A stretch of DNA of 64,000 nucleotides, from assembly GCF_013001025.1 (NCBI RefSeq), contig NZ_CP053023.1, positions 1-64,000 on the forward strand, read 5' to 3'. This stretch comes from Sphingobium yanoikuyae. GTDB taxonomy: Bacteria; Pseudomonadota; Alphaproteobacteria; Sphingomonadales; Sphingomonadaceae. Position numbers and translations under genes: made by a program. Below are positions 1 to 8,758 of this stretch, one piece after another; within the stretch, counting starts at the first letter, position 1, and each line of letters starts with the position of its first letter. The notes below the pieces were generated by a model that was given only the letters and a program-made list of their open reading frames with translations, made no database searches and had not been told where the DNA came from.

Positions 1-1254
1 TTCTTCGGAAGTCCCACGGGACCGCGCACCCGCGAAGCGCAGTCGCTCGGCTCAGGCTTCATCCTTTCTGCCGACGGCTACATCGTCACCAACAACCACG
101 TCATCACCGCTGATGGGCAGAGCAAGGTCGAGACGATCACGGTCACCCTGCACAATGGCGAGGAATATCCGGCGACCCTCGTCGGCAGCGATCCCGCCTC
201 GGACCTGGCGGTCCTCAAGATCACGTCGCGCAAACCGCTGCCGTTCGTGACCTTCGGCGATTCCACGCGCGTCAGGGTCGGCGACTGGGTCCTCGCGATC
301 GGCAATCCTTTCGGCCTGGGCGGCACGGTCACGGCCGGTATCGTCTCGGCGGTCTACCGCAATACCGGTACAGGGCGCGCCTATGACCGCTATCTGCAGA
401 CCGATGCCTCGATCAACCGCGGCAATTCGGGCGGACCGATGTTCGACAGCAGCGGGCGGGTCATCGGCATCAACAATGCGATCTTCTCGCCCACGGGCGG
501 AAATGTCGGGATCGGCTTTGCCATCCCTGCGGAGATCGCCGCGCCGATCGTGGAGAAGCTCAAGGCCGGCAAGGCTATCGAACGCGGCTATCTGGGCGTG
601 ACCATACAGCCGATGTCCGAAGACCTCGCGTCATCGCTCGGCGTTCCGCGAGACCGCGGCGAGTTCGTCCAGAGCGTGGAGCCCGGTGGGCCCGCGGCAC
701 AGGCCGGCATACGCGCCGGCGACGTCATCCTGCGGGTCGACGGCAAGGACGTCACCCCCAACCAAAGCCTGTCGTTCCTGGTCGCGAGCATCGATCCTGG
801 CCGCAAGGTCGCAGTCGAACTCATGCGCGGCAACCAGCGCGTGACCGTGACTGCCACGCCAGTGCTTCGTCCCAGCGAGGACAAGCTCGCCCGGCAGGGT
901 TTTGGCCGCGATGACCGCCGTTTCGACGATTTCGACGAGGATCGCGCATCCCCCAGCGAAAAGACGCTCGGGCTTGCCGTGGAACCGCTGACCCCAGGCA
1001 TCGCGCGTCAACTCGGCGCGAGCGACGTCTCCCAGGGCCTCGTCATCAGCAGCGTCGAGAGCAATTCCGATGCGGCGCGCAAGGGCCTCAGCCGCGGCGA
1101 CATCATCCTCTCGGCCAACAACCGGCCGGTCGCGAGCGCCGCTGATCTGGAAGCCGCGATCCGGCAGGCCAGGGCGGCGGGACGATCGGCGATCCTGCTA
1201 CGGGTCAAAGGGCGCGGCGAAGCGCCGGCCTATGTGCCGGTGCGGCTGCGATAG
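1..1254 (+). CDS. degP: DegP/HtrA-family serine protease with two PDZ domains, 5' end outside the window
   Basis: The reading frame is open from base 1, so the signal peptide and start are missing; 417 residues are visible. The trypsin-like catalytic triad is complete: His33 in TNNHVI, Asp68 in ASDLAVLK and Ser143 in GNSGGP (fragment numbering). Two PDZ domains follow, roughly residues 195-290 (from GYLGV) and 325-415 (from LGLAVEP). By family, this is a periplasmic ATP-independent protease/chaperone that degrades misfolded envelope proteins. The arrangement of protease plus two PDZ domains is that of DegP/DegQ (Do family) rather than one-PDZ DegS. A hairpin lies just after the stop, so it probably ends its own transcription unit. 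Family assignment is firm; the choice between DegP, DegQ and MucD is not. Confidence 0.95.
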   Translation, partial: FFGSPTGPRTREAQSLGSGFILSADGYIVTNNHVITADGQSKVETITVTLHNGEEYPATLVGSDPASDLAVLKITSRKPLPFVTFGDSTRVRVGDWVLAIGNPFGLGGTVTAGIVSAVYRNTGTGRAYDRYLQTDASINRGNSGGPMFDSSGRVIGINNAIFSPTGGNVGIGFAIPAEIAAPIVEKLKAGKAIERGYLGVTIQPMSEDLASSLGVPRDRGEFVQSVEPGGPAAQAGIRAGDVILRVDGKDVTPNQSLSFLVASIDPGRKVAVELMRGNQRVTVTATPVLRPSEDKLARQGFGRDDRRFDDFDEDRASPSEKTLGLAVEPLTPGIARQLGASDVSQGLVISSVESNSDAARKGLSRGDIILSANNRPVASAADLEAAIRQARAAGRSAILLRVKGRGEAPAYVPVRLR

Positions 1255-1269
1255 CGCACCGGTAGCCAA

Positions 1270-1297
1270 GGCAGCGTCCTCGGCCGAGGGCGCTGCC
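1270..1297 (+). terminator. Hairpin 15 bp after the protease stop codon
   Basis: GGCAGCG-t-CCTCGG pairs perfectly with CCGAGG-g-CGCTGCC, a 13-bp stem with one internal mismatch and almost no loop. There is no T-run after it, so it may act as a weak or Rho-assisted terminator. The remainder up to 1511 has no convincing gene. Confidence 0.45.
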
Positions 1298-1511
1298 GTC
1301 CTGGTAGGGGAGGAGGCGGGCCGGGGCCGGCGGCGGCTGTGCATGTCCAGCGCCCGACTGGTCCAATGATGTTTCATACATCACAATTCAATCTTACGAA
1401 ATGAGAGCGAATGTGCTAAGGTTCGCGGTGTCAGAAAACGGGCGGAATGATCAGGCATCGATCGAGAGGCGCGTCAGCAAAGCGATTTGCGCTGAGACAT
1501 AAGCGGGAGAC

Positions 1512-1712
1512 ATGATGACGGCGCGGACAATTCGAGAATTCCTTCTCCTTCACAACCAGCGATTGTACGATTTTCTCCGCAAGGGTCTCGCAGACCGGTC
1601 GCTTTGCACGCAGGACCTGGCTCGGCTTTCCGCAATCCATCTGGCGAACCGCCGCGAGATTGCGCGGTGGGATCGTGATCTGTCGTGCGGCCTCACGGCC
1701 AGCGCCACTTAG
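1512..1712 (+). CDS. Small hypothetical protein (66 aa)
   Basis: A 66-residue basic protein, mostly predicted helix, with no recognised domain. The start is supported by a purine-rich stretch (GCGGGAGA) just before a double ATG; 1515 is an equally possible start. It ends 12 bases before the YoaK-type gene and so could be co-transcribed with it. Bases just upstream (about 1370-1440) are AT-richer than the surroundings and could hold the promoter. It could also be a non-coding leader; confidence is modest. Confidence 0.4.
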   Translation: MMTARTIREFLLLHNQRLYDFLRKGLADRSLCTQDLARLSAIHLANRREIARWDRDLSCGLTASAT

Positions 1713-1724
1713 GGACGTGGTGCG

Positions 1725-2390
1725 ATGAACCGCTATGCGCGAAGCGTCTGGGGTCTCGCTGCCTGCTTTTCCGCGCTCGCCGGCTTTGTCGACGCGCTCG
1801 GCTTCCTCTATCTCGGCGGCTTCTTCGTCTCATTCATGAGCGGCAACTCCACGCGGCTTGCCGTCGGCTTGAGCGAGCATGTCGCAGACGCCCTGACCGC
1901 CGGCGGGCTGATCGCATCCTTTGTCGTGGGCGTCATGCTCGGCTCGCTGTGCGGACGAACCATCAGGCGCGCCCGCCATGGTGCGCTCATGTACCTCATC
2001 GCGGCCATGCTGACTGCCGCCTCGTTGCTTGCGGCGGCCGACGCGACCTGGGCTGCGGCCGCGGCGCTCGCCATGGCGATGGGCGCAGAAAATGCCCTGT
2101 TCGAACATGATGGCGAGGTACAGATCGGCCTCACCTATATGACCGGCACGCTGGTGAAGCTGGGCCAGCGCCTGTTGTCCGCGCTCATGGGCGGCGACCG
2201 GTTCGGATGGGTTCCCTATCTCCTGCTATGGCTCGGCCTCCTGGCGGGCGCGGTGCTGGGCGCCATCCTGTTCGGCGTCATCGGCCACCAGGCCATCTGG
2301 GTTGCCGCCGCCTCGGCCTTGCTGCTCGGCATCGCTCTCCATCGCCGCGACGTGAGCCTGACCCCCTCCGCGAAGGCGCCGCGCCAATGA
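1725..2390 (+). CDS. YoaK/DUF1275-family membrane protein
   Basis: A 221-residue, strongly hydrophobic protein with about six membrane segments. The N-terminus has the family's hallmark: a Gly-Phe-Val-Asp-Ala-Leu-Gly-Phe run followed by FMSGNSTRL (about residues 23-47). DUF1275 (YoaK-like) proteins are inner-membrane proteins of about 220 residues with no established substrate, often annotated as possible transporters. The stop codon overlaps the start of the spermidine-synthase-like gene (ATGA), implying translational coupling. Nothing in the sequence points to a specific ligand. Confidence 0.85.
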   Translation: MNRYARSVWGLAACFSALAGFVDALGFLYLGGFFVSFMSGNSTRLAVGLSEHVADALTAGGLIASFVVGVMLGSLCGRTIRRARHGALMYLIAAMLTAASLLAAADATWAAAAALAMAMGAENALFEHDGEVQIGLTYMTGTLVKLGQRLLSALMGGDRFGWVPYLLLWLGLLAGAVLGAILFGVIGHQAIWVAAASALLLGIALHRRDVSLTPSAKAPRQ

Positions 2391-3286
2391 CCGACGGGGG
2401 CGGGGTAGGGCCGTCGATCGATCTCGAGCTGTTTCACGACATGGTCTTCGATCTGCGGTTCGATCAGCCCGCGCCAGGCAGCAATCTTGAGGGCCGCTTC
2501 CAGGGAGCAGGGAACATCCCGATCGCGCTCGACGCGCCTTTTGGCGAGACGGGGCCGATGCTGTTCCGGTTTGGTGACATGTTGTCGCTCCTCTTCGACT
2601 GGACCACGGTCCAGAGCGGCATGCGGATCAGCGATCCCGACCATCTCCTGTTCGACTATACGCGCATGATGATGGGCTTCCGCCTGTTCCGTCCCGCGCC
2701 CCGAAAGATCGAAATGATTGGCCTGGGTGGCGGATCGCTCGCCAAGGCCTGCTATCGCTGCCTGCCCCAGTGCGACATTACCGTTGTCGAGATCGATCCC
2801 GCAGTCATCGCCCTGCGCGAGCAGTTCCACATCCCGCCCGACAACGACCGGTTCCGCGTCATCTGCGCCGATGGCCTGGACTATATCCTCAGCGCCCCCG
2901 GCGCGCCCGACATCCTCATTCTCGACGGCTTTGACAGCCGGGGCCTTCCCCCCGCGCTGAGCGAGCGGTCCTTCTACGACAGCTGCCGAGATCGCCTCGG
3001 CAGAAACGGACTGCTGGTGGCCAATCTGTGCGACAATGCCATGGCCTTTGCCACGCTCGAACGCCGTATCGGGGCCAGCTTCGAGAACCGCACGATCGTC
3101 CTTCCGGCCGAAAATGGCGGGAACCGTGTCGTCTTCGCGAGCATCGACCCCGGGTTTCCGCCCGCGCGTCAGACCGTTCGCGGCCATCTGCCCGATACGG
3201 ATGTCGTCGATTACGATGCCAAGGCTGGCAGGGTCGTCCGAGCCCTTGCGCGCGCTTCGCTCAAGGTGCCCCGGACCGAGCATTGA
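2387..3286 (+). CDS. Spermidine-synthase-like methyltransferase-fold protein
   Basis: The start was placed at the ATG overlapping the YoaK stop, giving 299 residues. The central part has the Rossmann motif of the spermidine synthase/SAM-methyltransferase fold: MIGLGGGSLAK (motif I), an acidic strand end VVEIDP (binds the nucleoside ribose in the family), then ADGLDYI and DILILDGFDSRG. Proteins of this SpeE-like group encoded alone in alphaproteobacteria are often not true polyamine synthases, so the substrate is uncertain. It forms a two-gene unit with the upstream membrane protein. Soluble; no signal peptide seen. Confidence 0.8.
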   Translation: MTDGGGVGPSIDLELFHDMVFDLRFDQPAPGSNLEGRFQGAGNIPIALDAPFGETGPMLFRFGDMLSLLFDWTTVQSGMRISDPDHLLFDYTRMMMGFRLFRPAPRKIEMIGLGGGSLAKACYRCLPQCDITVVEIDPAVIALREQFHIPPDNDRFRVICADGLDYILSAPGAPDILILDGFDSRGLPPALSERSFYDSCRDRLGRNGLLVANLCDNAMAFATLERRIGASFENRTIVLPAENGGNRVVFASIDPGFPPARQTVRGHLPDTDVVDYDAKAGRVVRALARASLKVPRTEH

Positions 3287-3369
3287 CTTGGTTTGAACGG
3301 GCTCAGCAGCCAACGTCCACCCCAAGGAGGAGGAAAGGGGGGAACAGGACGGTAAGCAAGGAGGATATC

Positions 3370-4221
3370 ATGCCGCTTACAGCCCTTAGACCGTCCCAGG
3401 AACTCATCGATCTCGTCGGCGCCCTCGGGGGCACGTGGAGCGGTAATGTCGCCATGTGCCGATGCCCCGCCCACGCCGACAGCGACCCCAGCCTTTCAAT
3501 CCGCCAGGGCGACCGCGGTATCCTCGTGACCTGCTTTGCCGGCTGCGCGCGCGAAGACGTGCTGCGTGAGCTTCGGCGCGTGCGACCGGGCCGACATTTC
3601 CCTGCGCCCAGCAGCACTGAAGGGCGGGGAAGGGGCGATCCACAGCGCGTCTGGGACCAGGGCACCGAGATCATCGGTACGCTTGGGGAAACCTACCTGC
3701 GCGGGCGCCACCTCGTACCGCTCGTCCAGGGCCTGCGGTTCCATCCGCGTTGTCCCTATCTTCCCAAGCCGCGAACGCAGTTTCTTCCCGCCTTGCTGGT
3801 GCCGGTCCAGGAAGGTCAGCGCCTGACCGCCATCCAGCGCATCTTCCTGGACCCCGATGGCCGCTATACCCGCAAGGTCATGCTTGGCACGCCGGGGCGC
3901 GGGGCGTGGCAAGGCGCGCGTCCTGCGGATATTCTCGGCATTGCAGAGGGTTTCGAGACCGCGCGGGCTTTCACCCTGCTGCGCGGCATTCCGTGCTGGG
4001 CCAGCCTGGGTGCCCGCAGGCTTCACCAGCTTCAAATACCCGCTTCAGTGACGCGGCTCTTCGTGGCGGGCGACAACGATCCCGAAGGCCGGCGTGCCAT
4101 GGCGCAGGCGATGGAATGCTATGCGCGCCCCGATCTTGACCTCGTGGAAGCGCTGCCGCCCGCTCCCTTCAAGGATTGGGCGCGGGTGCTCGAAGCCGAG
4201 GCACAAGCCGGCCGGCGCTGA
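3370..4221 (+). CDS. Plasmid/phage-type primase: CHC2-like zinc finger plus Toprim domain
   Basis: A 283-residue protein started at an ATG preceded by AAGGAGG (3358-3364). The N-terminus holds a zinc-finger pattern, Cys30-x-Cys32, His35, Cys55, Cys59, as in DnaG/P4-type primases. The C-terminal half is a Toprim domain: Glu193 in AEGFETA and the acidic pair Asp235/Asp237 in AGDNDPEG, which coordinate Mg2+. There is no helicase domain, so it is the short form common on sphingomonad mobile elements (DUF7146/Toprim). Likely role: priming lagging-strand or post-transfer complementary-strand synthesis. The leader carries a purine-rich G tract (3334-3343) like that before several other genes here. 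Confidence 0.85.
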   Translation: MPLTALRPSQELIDLVGALGGTWSGNVAMCRCPAHADSDPSLSIRQGDRGILVTCFAGCAREDVLRELRRVRPGRHFPAPSSTEGRGRGDPQRVWDQGTEIIGTLGETYLRGRHLVPLVQGLRFHPRCPYLPKPRTQFLPALLVPVQEGQRLTAIQRIFLDPDGRYTRKVMLGTPGRGAWQGARPADILGIAEGFETARAFTLLRGIPCWASLGARRLHQLQIPASVTRLFVAGDNDPEGRRAMAQAMECYARPDLDLVEALPPAPFKDWARVLEAEAQAGRR

Positions 4222-4361
4222 ACTTTGCTCATTGCGCAGGATTGGTTTCCCGGGGCCGCGCGATTCCCCGCTTTTGTGCGACGGCCGGAAACCATTTTGC
4301 GATGACCTGCGTTTATACCTGTCACGCGTAGCAATTTTCCGCCTTCGGGGGATATTTTCTC

Positions 4362-6041
4362 ATGTCCAATGTGGTGCCTTTCGGGGCCCCGTCGTCTGCC
4401 CATCGCCCACTCGAGCAGGCGGGCGGACCATTCGCCGACATCGACCTCATACACTCGATCAGCGTCGCGCTGATCGGCGAGCAGGATCGCGTCGAGCTCT
4501 ATGGCAAGATCGTGGACGCGGCGATCACCATCACCCAGTCGCAGTTCGGTACGATGCAGCTCGTCGTGCCACGCGGCGATGTTTCGGGCCATGCGGGCTG
4601 CCTCCAGCTTCTCTGCTCGCGCGGCCTGCCGCCCGAGGCGGTCCAGTTCTGGCAGATCGTCAGCCCCGCGGCTCACAGTAGTTGCACCAAGGCGCTCAAG
4701 ACCGGCAGCCGCGCAATCATTCCCGATTATGAGGAATGGGACGAAATCGCGGGCACTGAGGACCTCGAGGCGTTCCGCCGCACCGGCATCCGATCCGCGC
4801 AGACCACGCCGCTTCTCGCGCGCGACGGACGCCTGCTCGGGATGATCTCGACCCATTGGACCGAGCCGCACGAGCCCTCGGCGCGCGACCTCCGGCTCCT
4901 CGACATCCTCGCCCGCCAGGCGGCCGATCTTCTCGAACGGACGATTGCCGACGAAGCGCTGCGCGAACGCAAGGAGGAACTCGACCGGACCTGCGCGGCG
5001 CTGCGCGAATCCGAGCAGCTCCAGAAGATGCTGACCGGCGAGCTCAGCCACCGCGTCAAGAACATGCTCGCAACCGTGCAGGCAATCTCGACACAGACCC
5101 TGCGCAACTGCAGCGATCCCGCCGAGTTCGTCGAGAGCTTTTCGGGCCGCATCCAGTCGATGGCCCGGGTCCACTCGCAGCTCAGCACCACGGACTGGAA
5201 AGGCACGCAGCTGCGCGCGGTCGTCGAAGACCAGATGAAACTCGGCCATGTCGACGAGCCGCGGATTGCCGCGTCAGGCCCCGACATCCATCTCGATGCG
5301 AACGCCGTGCCGAAGATGGCGATGATCCTGCACGAGCTCGGCACCAACGCGCGCAAATACGGCGCTCTCTCTCGTGCTGGCGGCACGGTCGACATCCGTT
5401 GGACTGTCCGGCCGGAACAGCTCGCGCTCAGCTGGACCGAGCGCGGTGGTCCCAGCGTCCGGGCGCCCGTCCGCCGCGGCTTTGGATCGCGGCTGATCGA
5501 AGCCACCGTTCGCGGCGTTCACGGCAATGCCGATATGAGCCTCGAGGCCGAGGGCGTACGCTGGGAGATCCAGTTTCCGCTGCCGGACGACGAGGGCTCA
5601 GCACAAGAGGCTGGCAAGGGGCGGGCGGGGCAGGGTTCGCTCGCCGAGCAGGCCGGCCTTGCGCCATCGCGCGAACCGGCATGGCGCAACCTTGCAGGCA
5701 AGCACGTGCTTGTCGTGGAGGACGAGCCGCTCCTGGCCCTCGATATCGTCGGCCAGCTCGAGGATGCGGGCACCATCATCGTTGGACCCGCCGCTGATCC
5801 GCGCGCGGCGCTCGACCTCATCGCGCACCATCGGATCGACGTTGCCCTGCTCGACGCCAATCTCTCGGGCGAACCGGTCGACGATATCGCGCATGCGCTC
5901 GCCGCGCAGTCCATCCCCTTCCTGTTCATGAGCGGCTATGGGCGCGAGAACCTGCCCCAGGCTTTCCCGCATATCGAACTGCTCTCGAAGCCCTTCGACC
6001 CGCGGCAGCTTCTCACGCTTGCCGACAGGATGCTTGCCTGA
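4362..6041 (+). CDS. GAF - HWE histidine kinase - receiver hybrid sensor
   Basis: 559 residues. An N-terminal GAF domain (about 30-195) senses an unknown ligand. A HWE/HisKA_2 kinase follows: phosphoacceptor His230 in GELSHRVKN, N-box around Asn329 (HELGTNARKYG) and the WTERGGP segment near 358-364. A C-terminal receiver (about 447-559) has acidic residues Glu453/Asp454, phosphoacceptor Asp498 in LLDAN and Lys543. There are no membrane segments, so it is cytoplasmic. HWE kinases in sphingomonads commonly feed the PhyR general stress response; that link is inference here. A second HWE kinase of similar core begins at the other end of the window. Confidence 0.92.
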   Translation: MSNVVPFGAPSSAHRPLEQAGGPFADIDLIHSISVALIGEQDRVELYGKIVDAAITITQSQFGTMQLVVPRGDVSGHAGCLQLLCSRGLPPEAVQFWQIVSPAAHSSCTKALKTGSRAIIPDYEEWDEIAGTEDLEAFRRTGIRSAQTTPLLARDGRLLGMISTHWTEPHEPSARDLRLLDILARQAADLLERTIADEALRERKEELDRTCAALRESEQLQKMLTGELSHRVKNMLATVQAISTQTLRNCSDPAEFVESFSGRIQSMARVHSQLSTTDWKGTQLRAVVEDQMKLGHVDEPRIAASGPDIHLDANAVPKMAMILHELGTNARKYGALSRAGGTVDIRWTVRPEQLALSWTERGGPSVRAPVRRGFGSRLIEATVRGVHGNADMSLEAEGVRWEIQFPLPDDEGSAQEAGKGRAGQGSLAEQAGLAPSREPAWRNLAGKHVLVVEDEPLLALDIVGQLEDAGTIIVGPAADPRAALDLIAHHRIDVALLDANLSGEPVDDIAHALAAQSIPFLFMSGYGRENLPQAFPHIELLSKPFDPRQLLTLADRMLA

Positions 6042-6079
6042 CCGATTGGGGGTGGGCGCGCCCTGCCGCCTTCTAACGT

Positions 6080-6559
6080 TTAGGGACGGTCCGGGGCGGG
6101 CTTGGCGGCCGCTATGCCAAGCTTCCGACGGCCCTTGCCACCTGCCTTCGCGGCCGGTGCCGGTTCGCCGGGCTTGCGGCCAAGGCCATTTGCCTTGGCA
6201 AGTGTGCTGCGGCGCTCCCTGTAGCTCGGCGCCACCATGGGATAGTCCTTGGGCAGGCCCCATTTCGCGCGATAGGCATCGGGCGACAGGCCGTAATGGG
6301 TCGCCAGGTGGCGCTTGAGCATCTTCATCTTCTTGCCGTCTTCCAGGCACACCAGATAGTCCGGCTTGACCGAATGGCGGATCGACACTGCCGGACGAAG
6401 CTCTTCCGGTTGGGGCTCTGGGGCCGGCACCACCGCCTGGTTCAACGCGCCATAGACGCCCTCGATCAGCGCCGGCAGGTCGGCCGCCGGCACGGCATTG
6501 TTCGAGACATGTGCCGCGACGATATCGACGGTGAGTGTGACAAGAAGATCTTGAGCCAA
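6080..6559 (-). CDS. MucR/Ros-family zinc-finger transcriptional regulator
   Basis: 159 residues with the MucR core: VCLEDGKKMKMLKRHL, then a conserved histidine in ATHYGLSPDAYRAKWGLP and the terminal YPMVAPSYRE block. These proteins bind AT-rich promoter DNA through a Cys2His2-like finger (here Cys...Asp/His variant typical of MucR) and repress or silence horizontally acquired genes. The Ala/Pro/Lys-rich C-terminal tail (about 125-159) is longer than in many MucR proteins. It converges on the HWE kinase with a 38-bp gap. Its own promoter must lie in 6560-6700. Confidence 0.92.
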   Translation of the reverse strand: MAQDLLVTLTVDIVAAHVSNNAVPAADLPALIEGVYGALNQAVVPAPEPQPEELRPAVSIRHSVKPDYLVCLEDGKKMKMLKRHLATHYGLSPDAYRAKWGLPKDYPMVAPSYRERRSTLAKANGLGRKPGEPAPAAKAGGKGRRKLGIAAAKPAPDRP

Positions 6560-6891
6560 TCTGGTCTCCCTTTCTCGGGAATGGGCGTCAGCGCTATAGT
6601 CCGCTGATCGCCGCCTTCATATTGCGGATCGCGATGCCTGCAAGCAGGATCACTCGGAGGCGTCATGGGAAGGGAGCGCAACGAACCATCTGGCGCGGAC
6701 CAGCCAACTGACCAGCCCCAGCATGCTAGACTGAGCCTCGAGGCGGGGAAGACCAACTCTCGGCATTCCGCAGCCGAGGCGTAAAAGTCTGATTATGGCT
6801 AAATTGTCGTAAGCGCCCAGAGGCCGGGAGAGCAGCCGACTTTCACGGGCGCAAGCTGGGAGCTACATCATCAGGTAATCAAAGAGAACCG
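6560..6891. other. Intergenic region between mucR and the DUF4238 gene
   Basis: 332 bp containing the divergent promoters of the leftward mucR and the rightward DUF4238 gene. A small inverted repeat (CTCGG...CCGAG near 6763-6782) is visible. No other gene or recognisable element was seen. Confidence 0.5.
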
Positions 6892-7800
6892 ATGACGATG
6901 CAATCGAAGACACAGAATCCGCCATGGCGCCACCACTTTATCCCTCAGTTTTTGTTGGAGGAATGGAAAACGGGTGGCGAGTTGCTTCGCTATTACCGAG
7001 ATTGGCGCGGCGACGTTCAGTGCGAACCAAAGTCACCAAAAGGCGTCTGCTTCGGCCGTGATCTCTACAAAACTGAGGGGTTTCCTCCCGAGCATGCGCA
7101 GCAAATGGAAACGATCTTCATGCAGTGGATCGATAACGCTGCAGCCAATGTCCACGCGCGCCTGCTTCGGGGTGAAGTCGATGCTCTGAGCGACCAAGAA
7201 TGCACCGAGTGGGCACGGTTTGTCATGTCGCTGATCTTCCGGACGCCACTGGACATACGTGGCTTACGCGAGGCCGTGGCGATCCAGGCTGAGCGAGCTC
7301 GCCCACTCATGGAAGCCGATGGCGAAGGCGAGGAGCTTCCACCGGTTGCCGTTCAAGACCTGCAGATGAAAATACTGAGGTACGCAATCGACGATCCTGA
7401 ACGTGGCTCGACACTCATCAACATGCATTGGCGCGTAGTAAAGACCTCCAATCCGAGAGAACTCTGGATTTCGGATTGGCCTCTCGATGTGCCAAGCAAC
7501 GCAGCTTGGCTTGGCGGTCCATCATCTTACATCGGGCTACCGATTGCTCCAAATGTTTGGTTTGTAGCTGCTGGCACGAAGTCATTCGCCGATCGGCTTG
7601 TGGCGCGGCCACAGCGGGAACTCATTCTCACACAGAACCGGGCTACCGTCGGCCATGCTCAGAACTTCGTGGGAGCGAAGACGCCAAAGGCTGCAAAATT
7701 CATCAAAGCGAATTTCGGAGGTCTGCCACGCTTCTCGGTCACGCAGAGCATGGCAGAAAAATATCGGACAGCAGGCCAGGCCGGCCAAGAACCAGCCTGA
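6892..7800 (+). CDS. DUF4238-family protein
   Basis: 302 residues. The start of the DUF4238 domain is clear: WRHHFIPQFLLEEW followed by a Tyr-Arg-Asp and CFGRDLY (residues about 11-60). The function of this family is unknown; members are scattered on plasmids, islands and defence-rich regions of many bacteria. ATG at 6892 is followed by a second ATG at 6898 and either could be used. Base composition is less GC-rich than the neighbours, suggesting a later arrival. It stands alone between two unrelated units. Confidence 0.75.
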   Translation: MTMQSKTQNPPWRHHFIPQFLLEEWKTGGELLRYYRDWRGDVQCEPKSPKGVCFGRDLYKTEGFPPEHAQQMETIFMQWIDNAAANVHARLLRGEVDALSDQECTEWARFVMSLIFRTPLDIRGLREAVAIQAERARPLMEADGEGEELPPVAVQDLQMKILRYAIDDPERGSTLINMHWRVVKTSNPRELWISDWPLDVPSNAAWLGGPSSYIGLPIAPNVWFVAAGTKSFADRLVARPQRELILTQNRATVGHAQNFVGAKTPKAAKFIKANFGGLPRFSVTQSMAEKYRTAGQAGQEPA

Positions 7801-7801
7801 G

Positions 7802-7999
7802 ATGGGTAACCCTCCTATCTTCGCCGGACAGTCCGTCGAGTTCGCCGCGTCGTTGGCCGCACATTATCTCTGCCTGCCTCTGCCGGAAGCCGACTCTCGC
7901 CACCGGGTTTGCGACCGGCAGTACGTCCTTATCCAAGAGGGTGGTTATGCTCTCGTGGCGCGCCCCAAGGGCGGCTGTCGTGCGTGCCGGCGGGATTGA
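7802..7999 (+). CDS. Short hypothetical reading frame (65 aa), possibly a remnant
   Basis: An ATG two bases after the DUF4238 stop opens a 65-codon frame ending CRACRRD. No domain recognised and no good ribosome binding site except within the previous gene. It may be a coupled small gene, a decayed fragment or chance. It fills most of the 223-bp gap before the leftward acvB gene. Confidence 0.25.
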   Translation: MGNPPIFAGQSVEFAASLAAHYLCLPLPEADSRHRVCDRQYVLIQEGGYALVARPKGGCRACRRD

Positions 8000-8023
8000 G
8001 TTCGCTCCCCGCAACGGACGAGG

Positions 8024-8758
8024 TCAATGCCCGTCGATTGCCTGCAGGATTACGGCCGACACCTTGCCGACATCGTCATTCAGGAAGTGGCCGCCGGGCA
8101 GCGCGATCCGTGTCACGTTGCGCGCGCTCGCGCTCCACACGGGGCATAGGCTTTCCGGCTCGCTCTCGCCTTGGATACAGAGCGCGGGCGCCCAATCGAA
8201 GCGCTGGGCGGTGGGGAGAGCCGGGCCATCATTGCCGACGTTGAAGACGCCGCCCGGCGTCGCCCGGAACGACAGCGTGTCCTGCGGAACGATGAGGGCC
8301 GCAAGCACGATCCGCTGTCGATCGGCGGGGGGCAGGTCGGCGAGGCCCGTCAGGAGAACATCGGCGCCGAAGGACTGGCCGATCACCACAAGGCGGCGCG
8401 CGCCCGGCTCCGCGAGGGCGCGGCCGATCGCCTGGCGCACGAGCGCCCGCGTCTCCTGCGGCGAGCGGCGACGGGCAAAGGCGCTGAGCGAGTTGACGCC
8501 CAGGACCGGGATCCCGACCGCGGCGATGTGCCTCGCGATCCTGGGCCCCATGCCGGTGTTGAACCCCAGGTCACCGGAAAAAAACAGGGTGACCGTGCCG
8601 TCTTGCCTTGCGGACGAGGCGCTCGCCGGCACCCGGCTGTAAATCGGCCCCGCCGGATAGCCCAGAAAATGGCAATATCCCGCGCCCGCGGCGATGACGA
8701 GCAACGCGACCAGCAGCGCGGCGCGGACCCATCGCTGGGCAAGAGACCGGCTGCTCAT
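8024..8758 (-). CDS. acvB: AcvB/VirJ-domain periplasmic hydrolase
   Basis: 244 residues. A hydrophobic N-terminal segment (about 12-30) acts as signal or anchor. The alpha/beta-hydrolase-like VirJ domain follows, with nucleophile motif VIGQSFGADVL and a C-terminal PGGHFL histidine. Known context: in Agrobacterium and Rhizobium, acvB sits directly downstream of lpiA and hydrolyses lysyl-phosphatidylglycerol in the periplasm. Here the start codon overlaps the stop of the upstream lpiA/mprF gene (TCATGA region, 4-bp overlap), matching that operon. It is about half the length of Agrobacterium AcvB, so only one VirJ domain is present (VirJ/AtvA-like). Confidence 0.85.
   Translation of the reverse strand: MSSRSLAQRWVRAALLVALLVIAAGAGYCHFLGYPAGPIYSRVPASASSARQDGTVTLFFSGDLGFNTGMGPRIARHIAAVGIPVLGVNSLSAFARRRSPQETRALVRQAIGRALAEPGARRLVVIGQSFGADVLLTGLADLPPADRQRIVLAALIVPQDTLSFRATPGGVFNVGNDGPALPTAQRFDWAPALCIQGESEPESLCPVWSASARNVTRIALPGGHFLNDDVGKVSAVILQAIDGH

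Noticed and set aside
2216..3325. Leftward 369-codon frame opposite the spermidine-synthase-like gene
   Set aside because: The rightward frame has the full Rossmann motif set; the leftward one has none.
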